From: Thiomonas sp. FB-Cd
GTDB lineage: Bacteria > Pseudomonadota > Gammaproteobacteria > Burkholderiales > Burkholderiaceae_C
NCBI RefSeq assembly: GCF_000733775.1
Contig: NZ_JPOE01000002.1
Span: 1,984,001-2,048,000 of the forward strand
DNA: 64,000 nt
Direction: 5' to 3'
The notes beneath the pieces are model-generated. The model made no database searches and had not been told where the DNA came from. It saw only the letters and a list, made by a program, of their open reading frames with translations. How positions within the stretch are numbered: position 1 is the stretch's first letter; every line of letters begins with the position of its first letter. Position numbers and translations under genes: made by a program. This document shows positions 54,966 to 64,000 of this stretch, piece after piece.

Positions 54966-57032
54966 TTGAGCCGCCCCGTCCCGATCCACTCGGAGCCGCT
55001 GGGCCGCGACGCCCAGGGTCAACCCTACAGCGAGCGCTACGCGGACATCTATGCCAGCCGGTCCGGCGCCCTCGGGCAGGCACGCGCCGTCTTCCTCACG
55101 GGTTGCGGCCTGCTGGATACGCCAGCGGCATGGAGCGCACAGCGCCAATTCGTCATTCTTGAAATTGGTTTCGGCCTGGGCACCAACTTTCTGGCAACGT
55201 GGCAGGCCTGGCTCGACGACCCTGCGCGACCTGACACGCTGCATTACGTCGGCGTCGAATTGCACCCTTTGCGCGCTGAGGATCTTCGCAGCGCTTGTGC
55301 CGATCCGGCGCTGCTGCCATTGGCGCAGGAGCTTGCCGCCCAATGGCCTGCGCCTGTGCGCGGTCTGCACCCGCTGCGCCTGCAAGGCGGACGCATCTGC
55401 CTGACTCTGGCCCTGGGTGACGCCCAGTCCCTCGTGCCCCAGCTTGACCTGGGGGCCAACGCCATTTTCCTCGACGGTTTTGCCCCGGCCCGCAACGCAG
55501 CCCCGTGGCAAAGCACGCTGCTCAAGGCCGTGGGCCGTCTGGCCCGCCCCGGGGCCCGGCTGGCGACCTACACGGTGGCCAGGAGCGTGTGCGACGGCTT
55601 GCGCGATGCCGGCTTTGACGTCACCACCGCGCCGGGCTACGGAGGCAAGGCGCAGCGCTTACAAGCCGTCTACGCGCCGCGCTGGCGCACGCGGCGACTG
55701 GAGCCTCGCAGTGCTCCGCGCGCCGAGCACTCGCGTCGCGCCTTGGTAATCGGAGCGGGCCTTGCCGGTGCGGCATGCGCGCGAGCCCTGGCCGCGAGGG
55801 GCTGGGCCGTGGAGGTTCTGCACGCGGCGGGCGTCGACAGCGCCCGCACCGGCGCCTCGACGCTGCCTGCCGGACTGGCACACGTGCGCCTTGCACCCGA
55901 TGACGACCGGCTCGCCCGCTTGACGCGCGCCGGTCTCGCCGCGTTGCGCCATGCCCTCCCCGCCCAGGGGTCGCACATGGCGACCACGGCTTTATGGCGC
56001 GACGGCGGCGTGTTTCTGGCACAAGCGAATGGCATGCTGGCTGAGAGCCTCAGTCGCGTCGCTGAAGCCCTTGCCTTGCCTCCAGCGGTGGCCGAGGTAG
56101 TGGATGCAGGCTTGGCTTCCAGCCGCGCCGGCATACCCCTGACAAGCGGTGGTTGGTGGGCGGCAGGCGGCGTGGCTGCGGCGAGCTGCCTCGTTGATGC
56201 CTGGTTACGCACCCCCGGCGTGCAGCTGCAGCGCGGATTGCAGGTGTGCAAGCTTGGGCGTGCGACGAGCGCATGCTTGCCGGGCACCGAATGGCAAGCG
56301 CTTGATGCGCAGGGTCGCCTCCTGGCGCAGGCGCCCACGTGCATTGTCGCCACGGCGCTTGACGCCGTGCGCCTTCTGGACGCAAGTGGCTTGGTGCCGC
56401 ATGACACCTGCTTGCCGATGCGGGCCCAACCGGGGCAGGGCTTCATCGTGCCCGCGGCCGCAGTGCCGGCACTGGCTTCGCTGCGCCACGGCGTGGTGGG
56501 CGATTGCTACGCCTTGCCCCTGCCAAGCGCTGCCATCGAGTCCCTGGGGTTGCCTGCTGGCACGCCGTGGTTGTTCCTGGGCGCCACCTATGAGGAGGGG
56601 GCCGCGGCGAGCATGCCCGCAGCTTTGGCGTGGGCGCACATCGTGCGCGGCCTGCAACCCCTCGTGGGCCCCTTGCCCGATAAGCCGCCGGCGGCGGCAA
56701 GGCGATTTGGCGGCGTGCGCGCCGTCGCTCGGGACCGCCTGCCGTGCGTGGGAGCATGGCCCGACTGGACTGCACTTGCGCAAGGCCACCCCGCGCTGCG
56801 ACAGCGTCCGCCCGCCGAATGGCCAGTGCAACCGGGGCTTTATCTCAGCATCGCAATGGGCTCGCGTGGCCTCATCCTTGAGGCGCTGGCCGCCGAGTGC
56901 ATCGCCACGCACCTCGAGGGTGAGCCGGCTCCGATCGAGCGCGACTTGCTTGCCGCGCTGGCGCCCGGCCGTTTCGCCCTCAGACCATCGCAGCGCGGCG
57001 GTCAGCCGGATTCAGGCAGCACCCAGCCCTGA
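54966..57032 (+). CDS. mnmC: Bifunctional tRNA 5-methylaminomethyl-2-thiouridine synthase MnmC
   Basis: MnmC finishes the wobble-uridine modification mnm5s2U34 in tRNA. The 688-residue protein starts at TTG 54966. An N-terminal SAM methyltransferase (MnmC2; about 1-245) has [20 protein letters not shown] and [18 protein letters not shown]. The C-terminal FAD oxidoreductase (MnmC1; about 255-660) has [25 protein letters not shown]-like GQGFIVPA and [20 protein letters not shown]. The IS1111 element ends only about 40 bases upstream, so its own promoter may have been displaced. Its 3' end overlaps the convergent nadA gene by 21 bases. Confidence 0.94.
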   Translation: MSRPVPIHSEPLGRDAQGQPYSERYADIYASRSGALGQARAVFLTGCGLLDTPAAWSAQRQFVILEIGFGLGTNFLATWQAWLDDPARPDTLHYVGVELHPLRAEDLRSACADPALLPLAQELAAQWPAPVRGLHPLRLQGGRICLTLALGDAQSLVPQLDLGANAIFLDGFAPARNAAPWQSTLLKAVGRLARPGARLATYTVARSVCDGLRDAGFDVTTAPGYGGKAQRLQAVYAPRWRTRRLEPRSAPRAEHSRRALVIGAGLAGAACARALAARGWAVEVLHAAGVDSARTGASTLPAGLAHVRLAPDDDRLARLTRAGLAALRHALPAQGSHMATTALWRDGGVFLAQANGMLAESLSRVAEALALPPAVAEVVDAGLASSRAGIPLTSGGWWAAGGVAAASCLVDAWLRTPGVQLQRGLQVCKLGRATSACLPGTEWQALDAQGRLLAQAPTCIVATALDAVRLLDASGLVPHDTCLPMRAQPGQGFIVPAAAVPALASLRHGVVGDCYALPLPSAAIESLGLPAGTPWLFLGATYEEGAAASMPAALAWAHIVRGLQPLVGPLPDKPPAAARRFGGVRAVARDRLPCVGAWPDWTALAQGHPALRQRPPAEWPVQPGLYLSIAMGSRGLILEALAAECIATHLEGEPAPIERDLLAALAPGRFALRPSQRGGQPDSGSTQP

Positions 57033-58112
57033 CACCAGCGCACCGGGTGCGTTTGCCGTCTGGTGCGCTGCCGTGAAGTCCAGCATGCGCTGCACAGGCA
57101 GGCGCGCGCGCTCAGCCACACGCGGGTCCAGGTGAATTTCCCCGGATCCCGTGCGCAATGCATGCGCCAGGCCCTCCAGGCTGTTCATCGCCATCCATGG
57201 GCAGTGCGCACAACTCTTGCACGTTGCGCCCTCTCCGGCAGTGGGCGCGGCAATAAAGCACTTGCCCGGGTTTTGTTGCTCCAGGGCGTGGAACATGCCC
57301 GCGTCGGTCGCGACGATGAACGTTGACGCCGGCAAGCCCCTCGCCGCCTTCAGGATCTGCGAGGTCGAACCCACGACGTCGGCCAAGGCAATGACTGCCG
57401 CCGGGCTCTCCGGGTGGACCAGCACACGGGCTTCCGGATGCGCGGCCTTGAGCAGATCGAGCTCCAGTGCCTTGAATTCATCGTGGACGATGCATGCACC
57501 TTGCCACAGCAGCATGTCCGCTCCGGTCTCCCGTTGAATATAGGCGCCCAGGTGCTTGTCAGGTGCCCACAGGACCTTTTCGCCTCGCGCGTGCAGATCA
57601 CGCACGATGTCCAGCGCGCAGCTGGAGGTGACCACCCAATCGGCTCGGGCCTTCACGGCCGCACTCGTGTTCGCGTACACGACCACCGTACGTTCCGGGT
57701 GTGCATCGCAAAAGGCGGCGAATGCGGGCGCCGGACAACCGATGTCGAGTGAGCAAGTGGCATCCAGATCCGGCATCAGCACGCGCTTGTCCATCGACAG
57801 CATCTTGGCCGTCTCACCCATGAAACGCACACCGGCCACCACGAGGGTGGACGCTGCATGGCGCGCCCCAAAACGGGCCATTTCCAGAGAGTCGGCGACC
57901 ATCCCTCCGGTGTCCTGGGCCAGATCCTGCAGGTCCGAATGCACGTAGTAATGTGCGACGAGCACGGCCTTTTCCCGAGCCAGCAGTTCACGACACTCGC
58001 GCATCAGCTCGGCGCGGCGCGCGGCGCTTGGCTCGGGCGGCACACGCGCCCAGGCGTCTTGCGTGCTCGAGACGGGGCTTTCAACAGCGATTGCAAAGGT
58101 TGTGGCATCCAT
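57012..58112 (-). CDS. nadA: Quinolinate synthase NadA
   Basis: NadA condenses iminoaspartate with dihydroxyacetone phosphate to quinolinate in NAD synthesis, using a 4Fe-4S cluster. The 366-residue frame starts at ATG 58112. It shows [40 protein letters not shown], the Cys-bearing [31 protein letters not shown] followed by S-C-A-L-D, and late [16 protein letters not shown]. These supply the three cluster Cys. nadC follows upstream on the same strand (94 bases away), but nadB is not in this window. Confidence 0.97.
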   Translation of the reverse strand: MDATTFAIAVESPVSSTQDAWARVPPEPSAARRAELMRECRELLAREKAVLVAHYYVHSDLQDLAQDTGGMVADSLEMARFGARHAASTLVVAGVRFMGETAKMLSMDKRVLMPDLDATCSLDIGCPAPAFAAFCDAHPERTVVVYANTSAAVKARADWVVTSSCALDIVRDLHARGEKVLWAPDKHLGAYIQRETGADMLLWQGACIVHDEFKALELDLLKAAHPEARVLVHPESPAAVIALADVVGSTSQILKAARGLPASTFIVATDAGMFHALEQQNPGKCFIAAPTAGEGATCKSCAHCPWMAMNSLEGLAHALRTGSGEIHLDPRVAERARLPVQRMLDFTAAHQTANAPGALVSGLGAA

Positions 58113-58205
58113 GGCGAATAGTCCTGATTGCAGGAGAAAAACACAAACATGAACCAGGGCATGCCGAGTGACGTTGACGCCCTTGGTGCGCAGCGCACGC
58201 ATGCA

Positions 58206-59066
58206 TCATGCGCCTGTCTCTCCAATACCCGCAAAGCGCATGGAAAAGTCCACCGCCCGGACATCCTTGGTCAGCTTGCCGATGGAGATGCGGTCAACGC
58301 CGGTTTCCGCAAGTGCCCGCACTGTGGAGAGTTCAACCCCGCCCGAGACTTCCAGTTCGGCGCGCCCCGCGTTGAGGGCAACGGCCTCACGCAACGTGTC
58401 CAGGTTCATGTTGTCCAGGAGCACCATGCGCGCGCCAGCATCCAGCGCCTCGCGCAACTGCGCCAGCGTCTCGACTTCGATCTGCACGAACACCCCTGGC
58501 GGGGCGATGGCCATGGCCTGCGCCAGAACGGCGGTGACGCCGCCCGCAGCTGCAATGTGGTTTTCCTTGATCAGGATGCCGTCATAGAGCCCCATGCGGT
58601 GGTTATGACCGCCGCCCACGCGCACGGCGTATTTCTCCGCCGCACGAAGACCTGGAAGCGTTTTGCGTGTGTCGACAATTTTGGCCCGGGTCCCCGCCAC
58701 GGCCAGTACGTAAGCGGCCGTATGCGTGGCAACTCCCGAGAGCAGCTGCAGGAAATTCAGCAGTGTGCGTTCAGCCGTCAGCACCGCGCGCGCCGGCCCC
58801 CTGAGCTCCAGAATCGGCTGGTCCGGCTCCATCGTCGAGCCCTCCCCGACCAACCAGGCGATCCGCGCGGAGGGATCGACCTGGCGCACCGCCTGCTCGG
58901 CCCAAGGCTGACCACACAACGTGGCGCGCTCGCGCACGATCACGCGTGCCAGGGCTTGCGCGCGTGAGTCGATCAGGGCCGCGGTGAGATCGCCGCTGCC
59001 AACATCTTCGGCGAGGGCGCGCCGCACGTCGCGCGCGGCAATTTGTTCAAGACTGGACCCATGCAT
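58206..59066 (-). CDS. nadC: Nicotinate-nucleotide pyrophosphorylase NadC
   Basis: NadC turns quinolinate and PRPP into nicotinate mononucleotide with loss of CO2, the step after NadA. The 286-residue protein has [20 protein letters not shown], the substrate site [39 protein letters not shown] followed by [14 protein letters not shown], and [20 protein letters not shown]. The late [20 protein letters not shown] and LEVSGGVEL are typical of the barrel domain. It is first in the nadC-nadA pair. The next gene upstream is the divergent FNR-type regulator. Confidence 0.97.
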   Translation of the reverse strand: MHGSSLEQIAARDVRRALAEDVGSGDLTAALIDSRAQALARVIVRERATLCGQPWAEQAVRQVDPSARIAWLVGEGSTMEPDQPILELRGPARAVLTAERTLLNFLQLLSGVATHTAAYVLAVAGTRAKIVDTRKTLPGLRAAEKYAVRVGGGHNHRMGLYDGILIKENHIAAAGGVTAVLAQAMAIAPPGVFVQIEVETLAQLREALDAGARMVLLDNMNLDTLREAVALNAGRAELEVSGGVELSTVRALAETGVDRISIGKLTKDVRAVDFSMRFAGIGETGA

Positions 59067-59199
59067 GGCGGCGTCGGTTGGTGGTCAAAGGTGTCAGTTT
59101 AGAACCGCGGCGGCGCCACACGCATGGCGCCTGCGGATGTTGCGCGTGGATTTCCCTCCTCCCAAATACCGGTGGTGTCCACCGTTGAACGTCGAGAAC

Positions 59200-59213
59200 T
59201 TGATCCAAATCAG
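59200..59213. promoter_or_regulatory. FNR box in the fnr-nadC intergenic region
   Basis: TTGAT-CCAA-ATCAG matches the FNR consensus (TTGAT-N4-ATCAA) in 9 of 10 positions. It lies 130 bases upstream of the regulator's ATG and about 135 bases from the divergent nadC start. Confidence 0.6.
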
Positions 59214-59289
59214 GCCGAAATTTCAACAATGATCAGATCTGCATCCGGAAACTTCGGGTTTGACCCGATCCCTATGCGCTTAACCCGTA

Positions 59290-59333
59290 TTGACAACCGT
59301 ATATCAGTGACCGCTAATATTGAGGAACTTCAA
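59290..59333 (+). promoter_or_regulatory. Promoter of the FNR-type gene with overlapping operator-like dyad
   Basis: A perfect -35 hexamer TTGACA (59290-59295) is followed after 19 bases by TAATAT (59315-59320). A dyad, TTGAG-GAAC-TTCAA (59320-59333), an FNR-like TTGA-N6-TCAA, covers the expected transcription start and reaches the ribosome site AAGGA. Binding here would block transcription, suggesting autorepression. Confidence 0.5.
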
Positions 59334-59342
59334 GGAAATGCC

Positions 59343-60143
59343 ATGGATACAGCCGTCGACTTCGCCCGAATCCCCCTCGACGCTCTGCGCAAGAGTCACA
59401 GCCCCCTTCCCCTAGGCAAGCGCGTCGCCCACAGCGAGGTGATCAACGCTTGGCGCGGCGCCGCCGACTGCCGCAATTGCGGCGTCCGGCGCATTGCCCT
59501 GTTTGGCGCATTGGGCGAGGACGATTTCAACGAAATCCACCGGGTCATCGACGATATGCAGTTCACGCCTGGCCAGCTGCTGTTTTCCGAGGGCACGCGT
59601 GGCGAATGGCTCTACACGATCAAGACCGGCTTCGTGAAACTCGAACGCGTGCTGCCTGACGGAACCCGGCGCATCACACGCGTGGCCAAGCGAGGCGATC
59701 TGATCGGGCTGGAAGCCTTCATCCAGCAGCCTTACATGCATCATGCTTCAGCAATCGGTGCCGTGCGCGTGTGCCGCATCCCGGTGGACGTGATCCGCCG
59801 ACTCGAAGAGCACGTGCCCAACCTGCGCCAGGAATTTCTCGAGCGCTGGCACCACGCCCTGCGCGAAACCGACGATTGGGCGCTCCTTCTCGGCTCGGGC
59901 ACCATCCCATCCCGCATGGCGCGCCTGTTACTCAAGCTCGCCGAACCGGAACTCAACGACACGATCACGCTTCCGAAGCGCAGCGACTTGGGCGCAATGC
60001 TCGGCGTGGCTCTTGAGACGGCCAGCCGTGTCATCGCCCAGTTTGAACGTGATGGCATCCTTGAGCATGTCGGCCCGCGTCTGTTCCGCATCAACCGCAG
60101 CGCACTGCAGCCGCTGATCACTCCAATCAAGGCCGCCGCCTGA
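59343..60143 (+). CDS. FNR-type CRP-family regulator lacking one cluster cysteine
   Basis: The 266-residue protein (ATG 59343 with AAGGA) has an N-terminal Cys region, a cyclic-nucleotide-binding-like beta-roll (about 65-160) and a C-terminal winged helix with LGVALETASRVIAQFERDG. The E-x-x-S-R of that helix is the FNR-type reader of TTGAT. E. coli FNR holds its oxygen-sensing 4Fe-4S cluster with C20, C23, C29 and C122. The equivalents here are C43 and C46 (DCRNCGVRRIA), Ala52 in place of the third, and C144 (RVCRIPVDVI). It may bind a different or labile cluster, or sense another signal. FNR-like sites lie in its own promoter region. Confidence 0.88.
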   Translation: MDTAVDFARIPLDALRKSHSPLPLGKRVAHSEVINAWRGAADCRNCGVRRIALFGALGEDDFNEIHRVIDDMQFTPGQLLFSEGTRGEWLYTIKTGFVKLERVLPDGTRRITRVAKRGDLIGLEAFIQQPYMHHASAIGAVRVCRIPVDVIRRLEEHVPNLRQEFLERWHHALRETDDWALLLGSGTIPSRMARLLLKLAEPELNDTITLPKRSDLGAMLGVALETASRVIAQFERDGILEHVGPRLFRINRSALQPLITPIKAAA

Positions 60144-60201
60144 GACTGCGCGGAAGCATCGCGCGCACGCCACAGGCTTTCTTTTCGGGCGTGCGCCCGT
60201 T

Positions 60202-60822
60202 TCAAGCCGAATCGGCCCAGCGGGTGATGCCTTCCCACTGCTGAAGATCCTTTTCCACTTGGTGCGGATTCACATCCCACAGTGTCAATCCGTGTGCGGC
60301 CATGTGCGCGTATGCGGTGGTGGGCCGCAACATCGCGAGCAACGGTTGTGGCAGTCGCGAGAAAAAGCCGCGCAGCTGATCGGCTGCACGGGTGCGCTCG
60401 TCGACCCGCACGCCCACCAATCCGATCTGTAAGTCCTTGAGCTTGCGGTCCTCGGCGAGTTTGTCGAGAAAATCCTGCGCCGCATAGATATCGAAAATGG
60501 AGGGCTGCACGGGAATCAACAGCTTATCGGCCAAGCGCAGCACGTCGCTGAAGCGCCAGCCGTGCAGGCCGGCCGGCGTGTCGATGACCACGTGACTGGT
60601 CCCTTCGGGCGGCCGGGCGATGTAGTCCGGGCCGATTTTCCACGTCGCAATCGGTGCAGCCTGCTGCGGCCGCAATGACAGCCAAAGCCGGGACGACTGC
60701 TGTCGATCGGCATCTCCCAGCATCACTTTGTGGCCTTTGCTCGCCCAGTATCCGGCGAGCTGCGTGGAGATGGTGGATTTTCCTACGCCTCCCTTGGGAT
60801 TGGCGATGACGATGACCGGCAT
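60202..60822 (-). CDS. ParA/MinD-family ATPase
   Basis: A 206-residue stand-alone ATPase. The deviant Walker A is PKGGVGKSTISTQLAGYWAS at about residues 8-27, followed by DADRQQSSRLWL and VVIDTPAGLHGW (Walker B region). Starting at ATG 60822 (GGGGAG upstream) gives the domain almost no extension. No parB, minE or flagellar or chemotaxis partner is adjacent, so its cargo is unknown; orphan ParA proteins often position other machinery. It is convergent with the FNR-type gene. Confidence 0.88.
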   Translation of the reverse strand: MPVIVIANPKGGVGKSTISTQLAGYWASKGHKVMLGDADRQQSSRLWLSLRPQQAAPIATWKIGPDYIARPPEGTSHVVIDTPAGLHGWRFSDVLRLADKLLIPVQPSIFDIYAAQDFLDKLAEDRKLKDLQIGLVGVRVDERTRAADQLRGFFSRLPQPLLAMLRPTTAYAHMAAHGLTLWDVNPHQVEKDLQQWEGITRWADSA

Positions 60823-61035
60823 GGTGTTCTCCCCGAAAACTTGGTCCGAATCCAGCCGCCAGCTTAACAACCGCCGAGGCAATTCACCCAGCCCTGCTTG
60901 AACATGTGCCCGCGCATTCCCCTTCCTCGCCCGGCCCGACGCACAGCGTCGCTCAGGCGAAGCCGACCGGGCAGGAGGGGGTCAAGCGGGCGGGTTTCGC
61001 TTGTTGTTCCTCTCCGGGCTGGATAAAAGACCAGC

Positions 61036-62338
61036 ATGCAACGGCGCAAAGTCACGCTCAAGCTGTCTCCCAATGCCGCGCAGATGGCGCGGCTGGAGGC
61101 GTGGACGCGGCTGCACTGCGAGTTGTACAACGCGGCACTGGAAGAACGCATCGACGCCTGGCGCAAGGCGGGCAAATCCATCCGCTATTACGCGCAGCAG
61201 AACGCATTGCCGCAGATCAAGGCCGATCGGCCCGAGCTCAACGAACTCGGCAGCCACGCGCTGCAGCAGACGCTGCGGCGGCTGGATCTCGCCTTCCAGT
61301 CGTTCTTTCGCCGGGTCAAAGCGGGACAGACACCCGGCTTCCCGCGGTTCAAGGCGGCCAAGCGGTTCTCGGGCTTCGCCTATCCCGATTCCGCTGGATG
61401 GAAGCTCATGCAGCATGGCGGCAGTGGTGCCACGCTGCGCATCGGCACTGGCGAGGCTGCGATGTCCATTCGGGCGCGCGGGCGGCACCGCTTCGGCGAT
61501 CAGGCAAAACCCAACGACATCACGCTCACGCGCAAAGGTGGTGGGTGGTTCGTGTCGGTGACGCTGCGCGTGCCCGACGCGACCTGTGCGCGGCAGCGCG
61601 CCGCCGGCATGCGGCGTGGCGTGGATTTCGGGATCACCGACTGGGCGACGTTCGATGATGGACGGACCATCGATAACCCGCGCTGGGTGCGCGAGGAACT
61701 GCCGCGCCTTGCCGCGCTGCAGCGGCAGCGCGCCAGGAAGAAGAAGGGATCGCTGCGCTTCAAACGGCTCGGGCGCCGCATCGCCCGGCTGCACGAGCGT
61801 ATCGGCAATCGGCGCCGGGACTTCGTGCACAAGGAAACGACCAGGATGGTGCGGCAATGCGCGGTGCTGGCGACCGAAGAACTCGCACCCAAGAACATGA
61901 GCCGCAGCGCGAAGGGCACGGTGGAGACACCGGGCCGTCGCGTGCGGCAAAAGGCCGGACTCAACCGGGAAATTCTCTCGGCCGCGTTCGGCATGGCGCA
62001 TCCGATGCTCGCGTACAAAGCGGAAGAAGCTGGTACGCGACTGCATCTGAGCAATACGCGCCAACTCAAACCGTCGCAGCGCTGCTCGGCGTGTTGGGAG
62101 ATCGCGCCCAAGACGCTGAGCCAACGCATGCATGTGTGTGTGCCCGTGCGGGCACACGGCGCCGCGCGACCAGAACAGCGCAATGGTGGTGCTCATCGAC
62201 GCATTCAACACGCAGGACACGTCTGGGACGGGCGTGGCGGCGCTGTCGCATGGTTTTCCACGTCAGCGACCCGAGCGCAGCGCCGCGGCTGAGCGTGGTC
62301 TCCGTGGGCGTGACGTCGGACCGTTCCGGCCCCGGTGA
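61036..62338 (+). pseudogene. Second TnpB gene, frameshifted in the zinc ribbon
   Basis: The main frame (61036-62292) carries a TnpB of a different subgroup: MQRRKVTLKLSPNAAQMARL, RuvC Asp in RRGVDFGITDWATF (D197), Glu in VLATEELAPKNMS (about E282), and the first zinc pair in KPSQRCSACWEI (C350, C353). After residue ~367 the frame turns to nonsense, while the proper continuation, CVCPCGHTAPRDQNSAMVVL (second zinc pair and the last RuvC Asp), is in the next frame (62132-62338). The switch lies in a TG repeat (CATGTGTGTGTGCCC, about 62128-62142). The single-frame product lacks the last catalytic residue. No clear left or right end was found. Confidence 0.75.
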
Positions 62339-62570
62339 GTCCTGGCGCAGGCCCATTGTGCGCTTGCGGGCGCTCAGCCTGGCCCGGGCGGACATCATCC
62401 ACGCTGGGCTGATCTGACCCGGCGGCGGCCCTGTCGATCGTCGATGGCATCGCATGAGTTGGGCGTCATCCCTATCATCATGGCCGACGCCCATCGGCTT
62501 GACCCCTGGGACGTGCGACACGACCCTCGGGTCCAACAGCGGCACCATTCCACCTGCGCGCAACCTGCCC

Positions 62571-62996
62571 ATGTTCAATCCCAGCAAGGACGAAGTCCGT
62601 CGTTTCTTTATCGATGCATGGCGCAGGCGCGCGAACAGCGTCCTCACGCCGCTGGAAATTCTCGCGGTCCAGTGGATGGAGCAACACCCGGAATACCACG
62701 ACGACCTCACCGCGCCCGATGCCCTGGAGCGGGAGTATGGCGTGGAGCAGGGCACAAGCAATCCCTTTTTGCACCTGTCCATGCATCTGTCGATCACCGA
62801 ACAGGTTTCCATTGACCAGCCCCCCGGGATCAAGCAGGCCTGCCAGCTGCTGGCCTCGCGACTCGGTGAGCACGAAGCTCAGCACGCCATCATGGAATGC
62901 CTGGGCGCGATGCTGTGGACCGCGCAACGAAACGGCTTGCCGCCCGATGGCGAGGCTTATGTGGAGTGTGTGCGCCGACGCGCCACGCGCGACTGA
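62571..62996 (+). CDS. DUF1841 family protein
   Basis: The 141-residue protein starts MFNPSKDEVRRFFIDAWRRR and contains LTPLEILAVQWMEQHPEYHD, FLHLSMHLSITEQVSIDQPP and HAIMECLGAMLWTAQRNGLP, which are diagnostic of DUF1841. This small helical family is common in betaproteobacteria and near-universal in Burkholderiales. Function is unknown. Conserved His residues (H-L-S-M-H-L, and the A-Q-H-A-I-M-E-C) could bind a metal. Confidence 0.88.
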   Translation: MFNPSKDEVRRFFIDAWRRRANSVLTPLEILAVQWMEQHPEYHDDLTAPDALEREYGVEQGTSNPFLHLSMHLSITEQVSIDQPPGIKQACQLLASRLGEHEAQHAIMECLGAMLWTAQRNGLPPDGEAYVECVRRRATRD

Positions 62997-63014
62997 ACGC
63001 CGCGGCCTGCCCGC

Positions 63015-64000
63015 TCAGAGTCGAGGAACACTGCCCTCGACACCCATCACGTACCGATCCATGCGCTGGATTTGCCCATCGGACATATGCACGCCGTCGA
63101 AGAACAGACCCCCGCGGTTATCCAGGATGCGCCCCGAGAAGGGATGCAACCGCCCCCGGACGATATCCTGCTCGGATCGCCGCACTTGGCTGCGCACGCG
63201 CTCAGGCACGGCAACACCAAAGGGCGCGAGTTTCACGAAGCCCTGGGCGATGCCATCCCAGACACTCTGCGAGCGCCAGCGCCCCGCCAGCACGTCCTGC
63301 GCTGTGCGCACATAAAAGTCACCCCAATGCAAAGTGACAGCCGTCAACTGGGCACGTGGAGCGAATGCCGCCTCGTCGCTGCAGTAGCCGACGGCCCAGC
63401 AACCTTTCTCCTCGGCGATCTGCACGGCAGCGGGCGAATTCGTGTGGTGCGTGAGCACGTCGGCCCCCTGCCCCACCAAGGCGCGTGCCGCGTCCGCCTC
63501 GCGCCCCGGGTCGTACCACGTATTCACCCAAACCACTTTCATGCGCGCTTGCGGGTTCACCGCCTGCATGCCCAAGGTGAAGGCGTTGATGCCCTGAATG
63601 ACCTCGGGAATCGGAAATGACGCCACCATACCCGCCACGCCAGTGCGACTCATATGGCCGGCGACCATGCCTGACAGGTACCGCCCTTGATAGAAGCGCC
63701 CGTTGTACGCACCCACATTGGCGGCGAGCTTGTAGCCCGAACATTGCTCGAAAACCGTGCGCGGAAAGTTGCGGGCCGCGCGCATCACGGGCTCCATGTA
63801 GCCAAAGCTGGTGGTGAAGATCAGCTCCTCGCCTTGATGAGCAAGCTCGCTCACGACGCGCTCGGCATCCGGCCCTTCCGGCACGTTGGCGACAAAGCGG
63901 CTATGCACCGCGCGCCCAAGCACCCGCTGCATGTGGAGCCGTCCCCGATCATGCTGTGCTGTCCAACCCGTTGCGCCCACCGGGGTGACATAGACAAAGG
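63015..64000 (-). CDS. BMP-family ABC transporter substrate-binding protein (N-terminus beyond window)
   Basis: The frame remains open to the right edge (F-V-Y-V-T-P-V-G-A-T-G-W), so the signal peptide and first residues lie outside. The visible ~328 residues have the BMP/PnrA-like fold: HQGEELIFTTSFGYMEPVMR, GYKLAANVGAYNGRFYQGRY (then LSGMVAGHMS), INAFTLGMQAVNPQARMKVV, VNTWYDPGREADAARALVGQ and VGYCSDEAAFAPRAQLTAVT. This family captures purine nucleosides or related ligands in the periplasm for an ABC importer. The permease genes would be to the right. Confidence 0.9.
   Translation of the reverse strand, partial: FVYVTPVGATGWTAQHDRGRLHMQRVLGRAVHSRFVANVPEGPDAERVVSELAHQGEELIFTTSFGYMEPVMRAARNFPRTVFEQCSGYKLAANVGAYNGRFYQGRYLSGMVAGHMSRTGVAGMVASFPIPEVIQGINAFTLGMQAVNPQARMKVVWVNTWYDPGREADAARALVGQGADVLTHHTNSPAAVQIAEEKGCWAVGYCSDEAAFAPRAQLTAVTLHWGDFYVRTAQDVLAGRWRSQSVWDGIAQGFVKLAPFGVAVPERVRSQVRRSEQDIVRGRLHPFSGRILDNRGGLFFDGVHMSDGQIQRMDRYVMGVEGSVPRL

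Noticed and set aside
62339..62570. Right end or omega-RNA of the second TnpB element
   Set aside because: Looked for a hairpin followed by a TCAA-type end as at 52064-52090 but found none that stood out.

Overview
The window is GC-rich chromosomal DNA from a betaproteobacterium, most likely Burkholderiales. The evidence is gene content and order: a fused thiD-thiE behind a TPP riboswitch, a gltB-gltD pair, an NDUFA9-like epimerase beside a GST, a hydroxybutyrate dehydrogenase coupled to a patatin, and a DUF1841 protein. A Thiomonas-like genus would fit, but I cannot establish the genus by reading alone.

Layout. 1-2230: the end of a polysaccharide or glycosyltransferase operon whose genes overlap head to tail. 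It is cut off by a 5'-truncated IS4-family element (2231-3225). 3226-7341: a less GC-rich accessory stretch with a tyrosine-recombinase gene split by one in-frame amber codon, about 1.2 kb without recognisable genes, galE with a frameshift in its nucleotide-binding loop, and a decayed MazE/MazF-type toxin-antitoxin pair. 7747-26030: core metabolism (glyA, a lytic transglycosylase, ubiD, a large DUF748/AsmA-like envelope protein, msrA, a DsbC/G-like protein, pdxH, chaC, gltD, gltB). A strongly folded candidate small RNA lies at 16267-16424. 26111-27042: a REP-like palindrome and a RAYT-like gene that has lost its HUH motif.

27423-33566: a thiamine operon, riboswitch-thiC-thiO-thiS-thiG-thiDE, with overlapping genes. 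33664-45402: DUF924, nhaA, ppa, a dolP/diaA pair divergent from rsmI, a GGDEF sensor, an Old Yellow Enzyme, and bdhA coupled to a patatin. 45530-52063: helicase, GST, NDUFA9-like protein, soluble lytic transglycosylase and 5-formyltetrahydrofolate cyclo-ligase.

52064-54922: two RNA-guided-type mobile elements side by side. The first is an IS200/IS605 TnpB element whose end supplies the last codons of the cyclo-ligase gene. The second is an IS1111-type IS110 element with 13-bp subterminal inverted repeats and a long 3' non-coding segment that may encode its guide RNA. 54966-60822: mnmC, nadA, nadC, an FNR-type regulator with its own FNR-like sites, and a ParA-like ATPase. 61036-62338: a second TnpB gene, frameshifted in its zinc ribbon. 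The window ends with a DUF1841 protein and a partial BMP-family substrate-binding protein.

The most notable findings are the paired guide-RNA elements at 52-55 kb, the uncharacterised five-hairpin RNA near 16.3 kb, the amber-split recombinase, the altered FNR cluster, and several small mobile or toxin modules caught in decay. I found no tRNA, rRNA or CRISPR array.
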